5,901 nucleotides of DNA from Candidatus Dojkabacteria bacterium (GTDB lineage: Bacteria; Patescibacteriota; Dojkabacteria; J137). Made by a program: the position numbers and the translations under genes. The stretch covers positions 1 through 5,901 of the forward strand of contig JAGQLJ010000154.1 of the NCBI GenBank assembly GCA_020429495.1. Reading direction: 5' to 3'. Below, piece by piece: positions 1 to 5,854 of the stretch (its first letter is position 1; each line of letters opens with the position of its first letter). The notes below the pieces were generated by a model. The model did not search any database. It was not told the origin of the DNA and saw only the letters and a list, made by a program, of their open reading frames with translations.

Positions 1-468
1 CTTGATAAATCACGGCTAAATTTTTTAAAGAGCTTAATTTCCTTATCCGGGGATCATCTTGTAAAGAAATTAATTTCTAAAAAAATTGCTAATGCTGATC
101 CTAAGTCAAAATTTTCAGTTTCTTACTTAGGAATATTTGTTGTCTTTTTAGCTAATATTGCAGATAAAGTTAATGGTCCAAATAAATTAGTAAATCCTTC
201 AATATTACTTTTGCTAAAACCTTTTGCATGGCTTTTATGGGCATTGCTTGAAACATTCACTGTGCCCTTTTTGGTTGCCTATAACTTATCAATTGGAAAT
301 GTTTTGGGTGATTCTCAAATAAAAACTTCAACGCCAAGTGTTAATTATAGATCCTCGAGGAAGCCTCAATTTCTTAATATACTAACTAATATAGTGTTAA
401 CAGTTGTTAAACTCACACTATTTTTAATAGTAAATATTATTATCTTGCTAATTTCTAGAGAACTGTGA
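1..468 (+). CDS. Partial unknown multi-spanning membrane protein (C-terminal 155 residues)
   Basis: The frame is open from base 1 to the TGA at 466-468, so this is the 3' end of a gene that begins outside the window. The TTG at 211 lies in the middle of this open frame and is not the real start. The visible part begins with a basic, possibly amphipathic stretch (residues 1-37). Hydrophobic segments follow at about 38-54, 68-94 and 132-152, with a polar stretch of about 30 residues before the last helix. The end is short and charged (SREL). I see no catalytic motif and do not recognise the family. The stop overlaps the GTG start of the downstream glycosyltransferase (GTGA), which suggests translational coupling and a shared role at the membrane, perhaps in envelope polysaccharide or lipid synthesis. 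It could be the membrane tail of a larger enzyme whose catalytic domain is upstream. Confidence 0.75.
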   Translation, partial: LDKSRLNFLKSLISLSGDHLVKKLISKKIANADPKSKFSVSYLGIFVVFLANIADKVNGPNKLVNPSILLLLKPFAWLLWALLETFTVPFLVAYNLSIGNVLGDSQIKTSTPSVNYRSSRKPQFLNILTNIVLTVVKLTLFLIVNIIILLISREL

Positions 469-1193
469 GTAAAGCTAAAGTTTCAATAATTATTCCTACC
501 TATAACGAAGAAGCTCATTTACCAATCTTGCTTGAATGTTTAGAAAATCAAACATATAAAGATTTCGAAATTATAGTCGCTGATGCAAATTCAAAAGATA
601 TAACACGAAAAATTGCGAGAGATTTTGGTGCAAAGGTTGTTGACGGGGGAATTCCAAGTGTTGGTAGAAATAATGGTGCCAAGGTAGCAACAGGTGATGT
701 CTTTGTTTTTATTGATGCTGATGTAACTTTTAATAATACTTTTCTAGAGAATGCACTAGATTCATTTAAAAAGAGAAAACTTGATTTTGCAACACCTTAT
801 TACAATATAAACGTGAAAAAATTTTCACATAGATCTTTTTTTGTTTGGGGGAATGCATATAAACGATTTATGCGTTATACACGTTTTCCAGATGGAACAG
901 GACAATTAGCAATTGTAAAGAAAGATAAATTCAATGAGATTGGAGGTTACCCTAACTATATTATTGGAGAAGATACAGAATTATTTTGGAAAGCAGCTAG
1001 AAGTAAATATAAAGTTGGAACAATAAAAGAAAACTTTAACAGCTCTGTTCGAAGAATTGAAAAAGTTGGAATTTTTTGGCTTTTGCTTACTTTTAGCTTT
1101 ATAGGAATATTTCTAATGATTGGCAAAGGAGGTGATAAAGTTGTTCAGTCTTTAGGCGTAAAGTTATATGGAGGTCTTGGAAAAGCAAAATAG
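465..1193 (+). CDS. Family 2 glycosyltransferase with C-terminal membrane helix
   Basis: A GT-A fold glycosyltransferase of family GT2, which transfers a sugar from a nucleotide-sugar donor, here probably at the cytoplasmic face of the membrane. The N-terminus has the family signature (VSIIIPTYNEE, residues 6-16). Next come D40 at the nucleotide-binding strand, GRNNGA at 67-72 and the metal-binding DAD at 84-86. An ED pair (169-170, in GEDTELFW) marks the usual catalytic-base region, and R196-R197 may play the role of a late basic motif. A hydrophobic segment at about 203-219 looks like a membrane anchor. At 242 residues it is a short, single-domain member. The start must be the GTG at 465: the core begins at residue 6 and an in-frame TAG lies at 456-458. 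No good Shine-Dalgarno is visible, and translation probably depends on coupling with the upstream gene (4-base overlap). Acceptor and sugar cannot be told; polyprenyl-phosphate or glycolipid glycosylation is possible. Confidence 0.9.
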   Translation: MSKAKVSIIIPTYNEEAHLPILLECLENQTYKDFEIIVADANSKDITRKIARDFGAKVVDGGIPSVGRNNGAKVATGDVFVFIDADVTFNNTFLENALDSFKKRKLDFATPYYNINVKKFSHRSFFVWGNAYKRFMRYTRFPDGTGQLAIVKKDKFNEIGGYPNYIIGEDTELFWKAARSKYKVGTIKENFNSSVRRIEKVGIFWLLLTFSFIGIFLMIGKGGDKVVQSLGVKLYGGLGKAK

Positions 1194-1961
1194 TTATTTC
1201 TTTTTAGCAACAATAAAATGACTAATTCCAAAAAAATGCAGTGGTGTTTTCTCAAGTAAATGGAATTTCCATTGTAATACTTTCCCAAAATAACCAAATC
1301 TTCTTACAGCTCCATCAAAGCCTGGAAATACATGTTTGTGATAAATAATATCCCACTTATCTTTATCAAATAGTCTCTCAACTTCTCCATTAGAATAGTT
1401 TCTTACATGAGGAGCGAATTTTTTGAAAATAAATTTTGGCATCCAAGGTAAAAATGGAATATTTCCCCAATAATATTTTCCATTTACAAAAATCCCATGA
1501 GTTTCAAAAGGCCAGCCACTATTAGGTGTAAATACAATGTAGTAGCCACCTGGTTTTAAAACTCTATTTACCTCTTCAACAGATTTTTTATCATCATTAA
1601 CATGCTCCAAAACTTCATTAGAAAAAACTATATCGAAAAAATTATCTTCAAAATCTAATTTTTCAGCTGCACAAATTTTATAGTTTTCTGCTGGAACTGC
1701 ATTTTCTAAATTTTTAATTCGTAATTCGTAATTAAGCTTTGATTCTGGATCAATATCAGATCCATATACATTTTCTGGGCTAGTAAATTTTGCAAACTGT
1801 GACATCCATACTCCCTCTCCACAACCTTGATCTAATATTTTCTTATTTGTTAAATCTATCTGTTTATTAATCAAATCTAATCTTCTTTGAAATCCTTTAG
1901 AGAAGGCTGCACCTGGCTTTCCAAGATGAGCAAATTTTGTATCACTTTCCATTACTTTCAT
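1194..1961 (-). CDS. Class I SAM-dependent methyltransferase (Methyltransf_11/25-like)
   Basis: A soluble Rossmann-fold methyltransferase of 255 residues. Motif I is DQGCGEG at 44-50, which binds S-adenosylmethionine, and the acidic residue at the end of strand 2 is in GSDID (67-71). The post-motif FDIVFSNEVLEHV (109-121) and RVLKPGGYYIVFTPN (133-147) are typical of the UbiE/Methyltransf_11 group. The C-terminal third (about 150-255) is rich in aromatic and basic residues, including PFLPWMPKFIFKKFAPH, and may form an acceptor-binding or membrane-apposed cap; this is inference. The substrate is unknown. The facing glycosyltransferase suggests sugar or lipid methylation, but no sequence feature proves it. 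An in-frame TGA two codons upstream (1965-1967 on the minus strand) fixes the start to the ATG at 1961 or the ATG three codons later at 1952. The stop abuts the stop of the convergent glycosyltransferase gene with no base between, leaving no room for a separate terminator. Confidence 0.9.
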   Translation of the reverse strand: MKVMESDTKFAHLGKPGAAFSKGFQRRLDLINKQIDLTNKKILDQGCGEGVWMSQFAKFTSPENVYGSDIDPESKLNYELRIKNLENAVPAENYKICAAEKLDFEDNFFDIVFSNEVLEHVNDDKKSVEEVNRVLKPGGYYIVFTPNSGWPFETHGIFVNGKYYWGNIPFLPWMPKFIFKKFAPHVRNYSNGEVERLFDKDKWDIIYHKHVFPGFDGAVRRFGYFGKVLQWKFHLLEKTPLHFFGISHFIVAKKK

Positions 1962-1966
1962 AAGTC

Positions 1967-1996
1967 ATTGTAACGTTATCAATCGTTTCAGTACAA
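1967..1996 (-). promoter_or_regulatory. Candidate promoter of the methyltransferase gene
   Basis: On the minus strand TTGTAC (1996-1991) is followed after 18 bases by TACAAT (1972-1967), a good match to a sigma70-type -35/-10 pair. Only five bases separate the -10 box from the ATG at 1961, so the transcript would start at or within a base or two of the start codon and would be leaderless. No Shine-Dalgarno is seen. In such AT-rich DNA -10-like hexamers arise by chance, so confidence is moderate. Confidence 0.4.
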
Positions 1997-2024
1997 CAGT
2001 TTATATATTTATTTGAACAGTCTT

Positions 2025-2079
2025 GAGGTTTGCGCTATGCGGTATACACCCGCAGACCCCACAGCACATAGCCAAACTC
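2025..2079. other. G+C-rich imperfect hairpin of unknown function between divergent genes
   Basis: A 13-base-pair stem can form between 2025-2039 and 2067-2079. GAG pairs with CTC, TTTG with CAAA and GCTATG with CATAGC, with single-base bulges at 2028 (G) and 2033 (C). The 27-base interior holds a competing small hairpin (TGCGG 2038-2042 with CCGCA 2050-2054) whose loop includes most of the palindrome GTATAC (2042-2047), then an unpaired C-rich run. By hand count the block is about 54% G+C, against roughly one third around it. No long open frame covers it. It may be a small RNA, a leader structure or a protein-binding inverted repeat. It is not an obvious terminator, since no strong T-run directly follows either arm. 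The strand cannot be decided; no known RNA family was recognised. Confidence 0.5.
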
Positions 2080-2144
2080 TATATCTTTAGGTCTTATAGT
2101 TTTTTATGCTATTTTTAAGATTCATATGCAGATAATCTAATAAT

Positions 2145-2186
2145 TTGAGCAAATACTTATTATGGATTAGAATGTATCAATATAAA
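2145..2186 (+). promoter_or_regulatory. Candidate ftsK promoter region
   Basis: TTGAGC (2145-2150), a 17-base spacer and TAGAAT (2168-2173) form a plausible sigma70-type promoter that would start transcription near 2180, giving a leader of about 12 bases without a Shine-Dalgarno. A second -10-like box, TATAAA (2181-2186), lies five bases before the ATG at 2192, the same geometry as for the methyltransferase gene, and would give a leaderless mRNA, but it has no good -35. Which is used cannot be told from sequence. Confidence 0.42.
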
Positions 2187-2191
2187 ATTAT

Positions 2192-4396
2192 ATGGGAAGA
2201 AGAAAGAAAAACAAATTTACATACGACAGTAAAGAAACTCAGACTTTTGCCGGCTTAGTATTTATAATTTTAGGAGTATTTTTTGGAATAGCAGTATTTT
2301 CTAGCGCTGAAGATCAGGGAACAATTTTTGAACAAGCAAGAGTTATTTTTGGTAGCGCAACTGTTCTACTCTCTCCTTATTTAGTAATGGTGGGGCTAAG
2401 ACTTTTAGGTATAAAAACACCCTTTATGAGTACTTTAAGCCTGACGGCACAAGGCTTGCTTGTTGTTATTGCAGCTGGATTAATGACAGCATTTACTAGC
2501 CAACCTTGGGAAGAAATTAAACTAGATTCAACAATTACAGAAGGAGGAAAAGTTGGATATTATATAATTGTAAGTATTTTTGGGGATGGATTTCCTACTC
2601 AAGCTGCAACAAAATTAATATTAATTTTATTAACATTACCTTTAATTCCAATTGCTGCTTCATTCTCCCTAAATAATACAGTCGAAATTATTGGGAAAGC
2701 TTTGTCTTATCTAAAAGAATTAATTAGTAAATTATTCTTCTATCAAGATGAAGAAGATCAGGTAGAAGAAGAACCTGTAAAAGCTTCTAGATTTGGTGAT
2801 TTTAATAATCTTCTAAAGAATAAATCTCAAGATGATGATGGACCAGAACCAATGCCAACTGTTATGCCAAAGAAAAAGGTAGCTGAAAATCAGGATATAA
2901 ATTATAAAGAAGGTGATTTAGGTGAAGATGGTCTACAACAAGAAAGTTTACAATTCCCAAATTGGAAACTTCCACCACTAAGTTTGCTATTTCCATATAA
3001 AAAATCTCAAGCAAAAGAAGCTTCTATAAAACAAAATGCAGATATTATTGAGCAAATTCTTGCAAGCTTTGGAATTGAAGCATCTGTTGAAGATGCATAT
3101 ATTGGACCTTCAGTTGTTCAATATGCTCTAAATATTCCGCTAGGTATTAAAGTATCTAAAGTCGCAACATTAGCAGAAAATATAGCGCTAGCTCTAGGAG
3201 TTGATTCAAAAGCAGTTAGAGTTGATACAATTCCAGAAACAACATTCCTAGGAATTGAAGTTCCAAGAACAAACAGAGATTTGGTTCGAATGAAAGAGTT
3301 AATGGAATCAGAAAATATGCTTCAAACAAGTGTGCAGCTTCCTGTTCCAATTGGTAAAGATATTAATGGAGAAGCAGTTATTGGAAATATTCAAAAAATG
3401 CCCCACCTTCTAATTGCTGGAGCAACTGGTTCTGGAAAATCTATTTTGACCAATACATTTATAACTTCTCTAATAATGAAACTTACTCCAGATGAAGTTA
3501 AACTTATTCTTGTTGACCCTAAACAAGTTGAGTTAATGGACTATAATGGTATTCCTCACCTTCTAACTCCTGTAATTACCGACATGGATAAAGTTGTTAA
3601 TGCCCTAAAGTGGTTAGTTGGAGAGATGGAAACTAGATATACAAATATGGCAAAAGAACAGGTTAGAAATATTGAGGCATATAACCAAAAGAAGGGGTTT
3701 GCTGCAATGCCATATATTGTTGTAGTTATTGATGAGATGGCAGATATGATGATGACATCAAACCGAGTTGAATCTGAAAATGCCATTGTTAGACTTGCAC
3801 AAAAAGCAAGAGCTGTTGGAATTCACTTAATTCTTGCAACACAGAGACCTTCTGTAAATGTTATTACAGGTATTATTAAAGCTAATATTCCAGGACGAAT
3901 TGGTATGAGTGTAACAAGTTCAACTGACTCAAGAGTTATTCTAGATAGAATTGGAGCAGAAAGTTTAATGGGTGCTGGTGATTTATTATATAAAGCTCCA
4001 GATAAAACTAAGGCAGAAAGACTTCAGAGTGGATTTATTGAACAAGAAGAAGTTATTCGAGTTGTTCAATATATAAAAGATCAAGCGCCTGAAGTTGAAT
4101 ATAAGACAGGAATAACAGAGAAACACTTGTCAGATGAAGAAGCAAGCGCAGAAGCCCTAGGAGATATTTCTGGTGATGATTTGGTTGAACAAGCAATACA
4201 CGTTGTTGTAAGAGCTGGAAAAGGATCTTCTTCTTATCTTCAAAGAAGATTAAATATTGGATTTAATAGAGCTGCAAGATTATTAGAAGAGCTTGAAGAA
4301 GCTGGAGTTGTAGGGCCACCTAATGGTTCTAAACCAAGAGAAGTTCTAGTTTCAGATGCTGATGCATTTATTGAACAGCTAAAACAATCTGTTTAA
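2192..4396 (+). CDS. ftsK: DNA translocase FtsK/SpoIIIE
   Basis: A membrane-anchored, ATP-driven double-stranded DNA pump that clears chromosomes from the closing division septum and, in many bacteria, aligns the terminus for XerCD dimer resolution. A basic N-terminus (GRRKKNK) is followed by four hydrophobic segments at about 19-37, 53-72, 82-101 and 139-157. An acidic linker runs to about 255, short like that of SpoIIIE rather than the very long one of E. coli FtsK. The alpha domain starts near P256 (PNWKLPPLSLL). The RecA-like motor has Walker A GATGSGKS at 410-417, Walker B with D514-E515 (IVVVIDEMAD) and the family segment ATQRPSVNVITGIIKANIPGR. The gamma winged helix (about 662-734) includes SYLQRRLNIGFNRAARLLEELE and normally reads polar chromosome motifs. 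At 734 residues it is complete. An in-frame TAA at 2183-2185 makes the ATG at 2192 the first start. It faces away from the methyltransferase gene and lies 34 bases before the next gene. Confidence 0.98.
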   Translation: MGRRKKNKFTYDSKETQTFAGLVFIILGVFFGIAVFSSAEDQGTIFEQARVIFGSATVLLSPYLVMVGLRLLGIKTPFMSTLSLTAQGLLVVIAAGLMTAFTSQPWEEIKLDSTITEGGKVGYYIIVSIFGDGFPTQAATKLILILLTLPLIPIAASFSLNNTVEIIGKALSYLKELISKLFFYQDEEDQVEEEPVKASRFGDFNNLLKNKSQDDDGPEPMPTVMPKKKVAENQDINYKEGDLGEDGLQQESLQFPNWKLPPLSLLFPYKKSQAKEASIKQNADIIEQILASFGIEASVEDAYIGPSVVQYALNIPLGIKVSKVATLAENIALALGVDSKAVRVDTIPETTFLGIEVPRTNRDLVRMKELMESENMLQTSVQLPVPIGKDINGEAVIGNIQKMPHLLIAGATGSGKSILTNTFITSLIMKLTPDEVKLILVDPKQVELMDYNGIPHLLTPVITDMDKVVNALKWLVGEMETRYTNMAKEQVRNIEAYNQKKGFAAMPYIVVVIDEMADMMMTSNRVESENAIVRLAQKARAVGIHLILATQRPSVNVITGIIKANIPGRIGMSVTSSTDSRVILDRIGAESLMGAGDLLYKAPDKTKAERLQSGFIEQEEVIRVVQYIKDQAPEVEYKTGITEKHLSDEEASAEALGDISGDDLVEQAIHVVVRAGKGSSSYLQRRLNIGFNRAARLLEELEEAGVVGPPNGSKPREVLVSDADAFIEQLKQSV

Positions 4397-4415
4397 AATA
4401 ATCTATATTCTAATC

Positions 4416-4424
4416 TGATATTAT
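4416..4424 (+). promoter_or_regulatory. Extended -10 promoter placed for leaderless transcription
   Basis: TGATATTAT fits an extended -10 element (TGn followed by TATTAT). Exactly six bases separate it from the ATG at 4431, so the expected +1 is the A of the start codon. No clear -35 lies at the usual distance, which extended -10 promoters tolerate. The 34-base gap after ftsK has no Shine-Dalgarno, which agrees with a leaderless mRNA. Read-through from ftsK is an alternative. Confidence 0.5.
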
Positions 4425-4430
4425 ATATTT

Positions 4431-4736
4431 ATGGTACCAGCAATATTACTATTCATTTCTTACATAGCTTTAATTTTTGTTGGCTACAAGCAAACAGTTA
4501 AAGTTAGAAATGAATTAATTAAACAACAAGCTTTTTCTCCAGAAACAGCAGTCTATTTAGATAAACATGAATTTATTATTTTAACTACTCTATTCTTTTT
4601 CTCAGCTATTCATGAAGAAGAGGATGAAGCACTATGGCTTGAAGAAATACAATGGAAAAACATGATGATGTGGTTTATTGCCGCTATAATTGTTTCTATT
4701 ATTAGTTTTATTTTCTTAATTTTCTCTTATCTTTAG
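4431..4736 (+). CDS. Unknown small membrane protein, 101 residues
   Basis: I do not recognise the family. The protein has a hydrophobic N-terminal helix (about 2-19), a basic polar stretch (20-33) and a central segment (about 47-60). A strongly acidic, tryptophan-bearing loop follows (HEEEDEALWLEEIQW, 61-75), then a C-terminal membrane helix (about 79-101) that ends the protein. This suggests two or three membrane passes with an acidic loop on one side. An in-frame TGA at 4416-4418 makes the ATG at 4431 the first start. It follows ftsK by 34 bases on the same strand, so it may be cotranscribed, but it also has its own promoter candidate. Its TAG stop overlaps the stop of the convergent Ig-like gene by two bases, and the genes share four in all. 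The coding look (biased AT-rich third positions, clear helix pattern) supports a real gene; function is unknown. Confidence 0.75.
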   Translation: MVPAILLFISYIALIFVGYKQTVKVRNELIKQQAFSPETAVYLDKHEFIILTTLFFFSAIHEEEDEALWLEEIQWKNMMMWFIAAIIVSIISFIFLIFSYL

Positions 4737-5089
4737 TTTGATCTTTTTATTAAGATCTGTTCAGAATATTCTTTACCATTCAAATATCCTTTTATAACAT
4801 ATGTATCCCCAACCTTAGGAAATACAACTTCAATCCCTTCGTTATCAACAGAACCTATACCATTATTTATATAAACGTCACTAAGGCCTGGTGCAGACCA
4901 AGATAACGTAACCGATTGACCAGGTTTTATTACTTCTGGTTCTGCTTTAAAAGTTAAGCTTGTTGAAGCTTCAGCAAATTGAAGCTCATTTAAATCTTTA
5001 GTGTTATTAAGATATAAAACTGCTCCAGATAGTGCCAAAATTGCTGCAAATTCCAGCATTAAGTACGCTCTTGTTTTAATTTGTCTCAT
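4733..5089 (-). CDS. Membrane-anchored Ig-like domain protein with prepilin-like N-terminus
   Basis: A 118-residue protein with a short basic N-terminus (MRQIKTRA), a hydrophobic helix at about 9-28 and an extracytoplasmic beta domain from about 43 to the end. The domain looks Ig-like: PGQSVTLSWSA (56-66) supplies the strand with the core tryptophan W64, then YINNGIGSV (73-81) and GDTYVIKG (94-101), a pattern common in bacterial surface Ig-like repeats that favour D/NNGIG turns. The N-terminus also fits a type IV prepilin signal: A8 before Y9, a long hydrophobic run, and glutamate E13 at position +5 of the would-be mature protein. Alanine at -1 is less usual than glycine, so a plain signal anchor is equally possible. 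Its ATG overlaps the TGA of the preceding gene (ATGA), the mark of translational coupling in the same minus-strand operon. Function is unknown; a structural or adhesive surface role is likely. Confidence 0.85.
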   Translation of the reverse strand: MRQIKTRAYLMLEFAAILALSGAVLYLNNTKDLNELQFAEASTSLTFKAEPEVIKPGQSVTLSWSAPGLSDVYINNGIGSVDNEGIEVVFPKVGDTYVIKGYLNGKEYSEQILIKRSN

Positions 5090-5637
5090 TTTATTTTAAG
5101 TTTATCTCCTTGAATTGATCTTAGAGGTTGATTAGATAAAGTTACTAAAGATTCATCTGATATTTCCAAATTATACTCATCATTAGGATTTTCTCCAATT
5201 TTCTTAACAATTACTTGTGCAAATAACTGTTTGGAATAACCTGTAAATTTATCTTCATATGCACCAGATAACATTGCTGTTGCTTCATCTGTATCTATAC
5301 CTTCATCAACATAAATATCAAATGCATTGCCTTTTTTAATGTCAACAATTTCTAATTGAGATTTATCATACTTCAAAACCATTCTTACGCCTTCTACTAA
5401 ACTACTAGTTTCAATTGTCCATATATCAACTTCTGCCATTCCTTCCTCATCAAAACTATATGACTTATTATCAAAAGTTAGATTAAAACTATTAGCAAGT
5501 TGTTCTTCTTGCTGTTCCTTTTGTTCAATTTCTTTTACTGACCTAGTATCGTTATAGGCAGTTATCCAAACAACTCCTGTAGCTATACTTAAAAGTACCG
5601 CTAGTACTATTTGAAATATTCTAAAGCTATTACTCAT
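5086..5637 (-). CDS. Membrane-anchored protein with cohesin-like domain
   Basis: A 183-residue protein with one N-terminal membrane helix (about 8-28) and a charged, Q/E-rich stretch (32-48) that may be a short coiled stalk. A beta-rich domain runs from about 50 to 183. The segment VEGVRMVLKYDKSQLEIVDI (81-100) matches the hallmark of cohesin-like domains, where a strand with Y-D and a following leucine precede a G-containing turn (KKGNAF, 101-106). Later strands at 120-126 and 138-146 (LFAQVIVKK) agree. In cellulosome bacteria cohesins bind dockerins; elsewhere such domains occur in many surface proteins without known partners, and no dockerin is visible in this window. The assignment is from pattern only. 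It follows the stop of the 70-residue gene by one base (TAAAATG) and overlaps the next gene by four, so the set is surely one transcript. No Shine-Dalgarno is seen. Confidence 0.85.
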   Translation of the reverse strand: MSNSFRIFQIVLAVLLSIATGVVWITAYNDTRSVKEIEQKEQQEEQLANSFNLTFDNKSYSFDEEGMAEVDIWTIETSSLVEGVRMVLKYDKSQLEIVDIKKGNAFDIYVDEGIDTDEATAMLSGAYEDKFTGYSKQLFAQVIVKKIGENPNDEYNLEISDESLVTLSNQPLRSIQGDKLKIK

Positions 5638-5638
5638 T

Positions 5639-5851
5639 TTATAAATTTGAATCTATTATTATATCTTTTTCTACAATATGGTCTTCAACAAATTGAGGCA
5701 TTAAAATATTTGACTCAAATGGTGTAACCTTTTCTTTAAAATTATTATCTGCACCAGATAGACTTTGTGACAAATTCCATAGCCCACTTACAACTAATAA
5801 CAGAAAACCTGCTGCTACTAATATTGTCCAAAATTGATTTAGATTTTTCAT
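5639..5851 (-). CDS. Short membrane-anchored peptide, 70 residues, unknown
   Basis: It has a short N-terminus (MKNLNQFW), one membrane helix at about 8-27 and a polar extracytoplasmic tail of about 43 residues ending in an acidic and hydrophobic run (DHIVEKDIIIDSNL). No cysteine, no clear signal peptidase site and no known domain are seen; the family is not recognised. The ATG at 5851 is the first after the in-frame TAA at 5857-5855, which is itself the stop of the preceding gene. The tail is too short for a folded beta domain like those of its neighbours, so it may be a small partner or assembly factor of the same surface complex. Tight packing on both sides (3 bases before, 1 base after) is the main support for its being a real gene. 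Confidence 0.75.
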   Translation of the reverse strand: MKNLNQFWTILVAAGFLLLVVSGLWNLSQSLSGADNNFKEKVTPFESNILMPQFVEDHIVEKDIIIDSNL

Positions 5852-5854
5852 ATT

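Noticed and set aside
211..468. Separate 85-residue gene starting at the TTG at 211
   Set aside because: The same frame is open back to base 1 without a stop and encodes a continuing membrane protein, so the TTG is internal.
466..468. Recoded TGA (glycine), as in some Patescibacteria
   Set aside because: TGA sits at the ends of two genes in overlap with the next start, and no conserved gene here has an in-frame TGA, so it acts as a stop.
2020..2100. tRNA, SRP RNA or tmRNA in the G+C-rich intergenic block
   Set aside because: No cloverleaf or TTCGA-type T loop, no GGAAG tetraloop region of SRP RNA and no tRNA-like end of tmRNA is visible on either strand.
2025..2100. Hairpin as a rho-independent terminator
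   Set aside because: The stem is bulged with a large interior. The nearest T-run on the plus strand starts about 20 bases after the stem, and none follows on the minus strand; no gene ends just before it on either strand.
3556..3786. Open frame of 76 codons on the minus strand inside ftsK
   Set aside because: It lies wholly opposite the conserved FtsK motor, including the Walker B region, and its product shows no motif; it is a shadow of ftsK codon use.
5105..5110. AGGAGA on the minus strand as Shine-Dalgarno of the Ig-like gene
   Set aside because: It is 15 bases from the ATG, too far for normal use, and is explained by coding (Gln-Gly-Asp) near the end of the cohesin-like gene.
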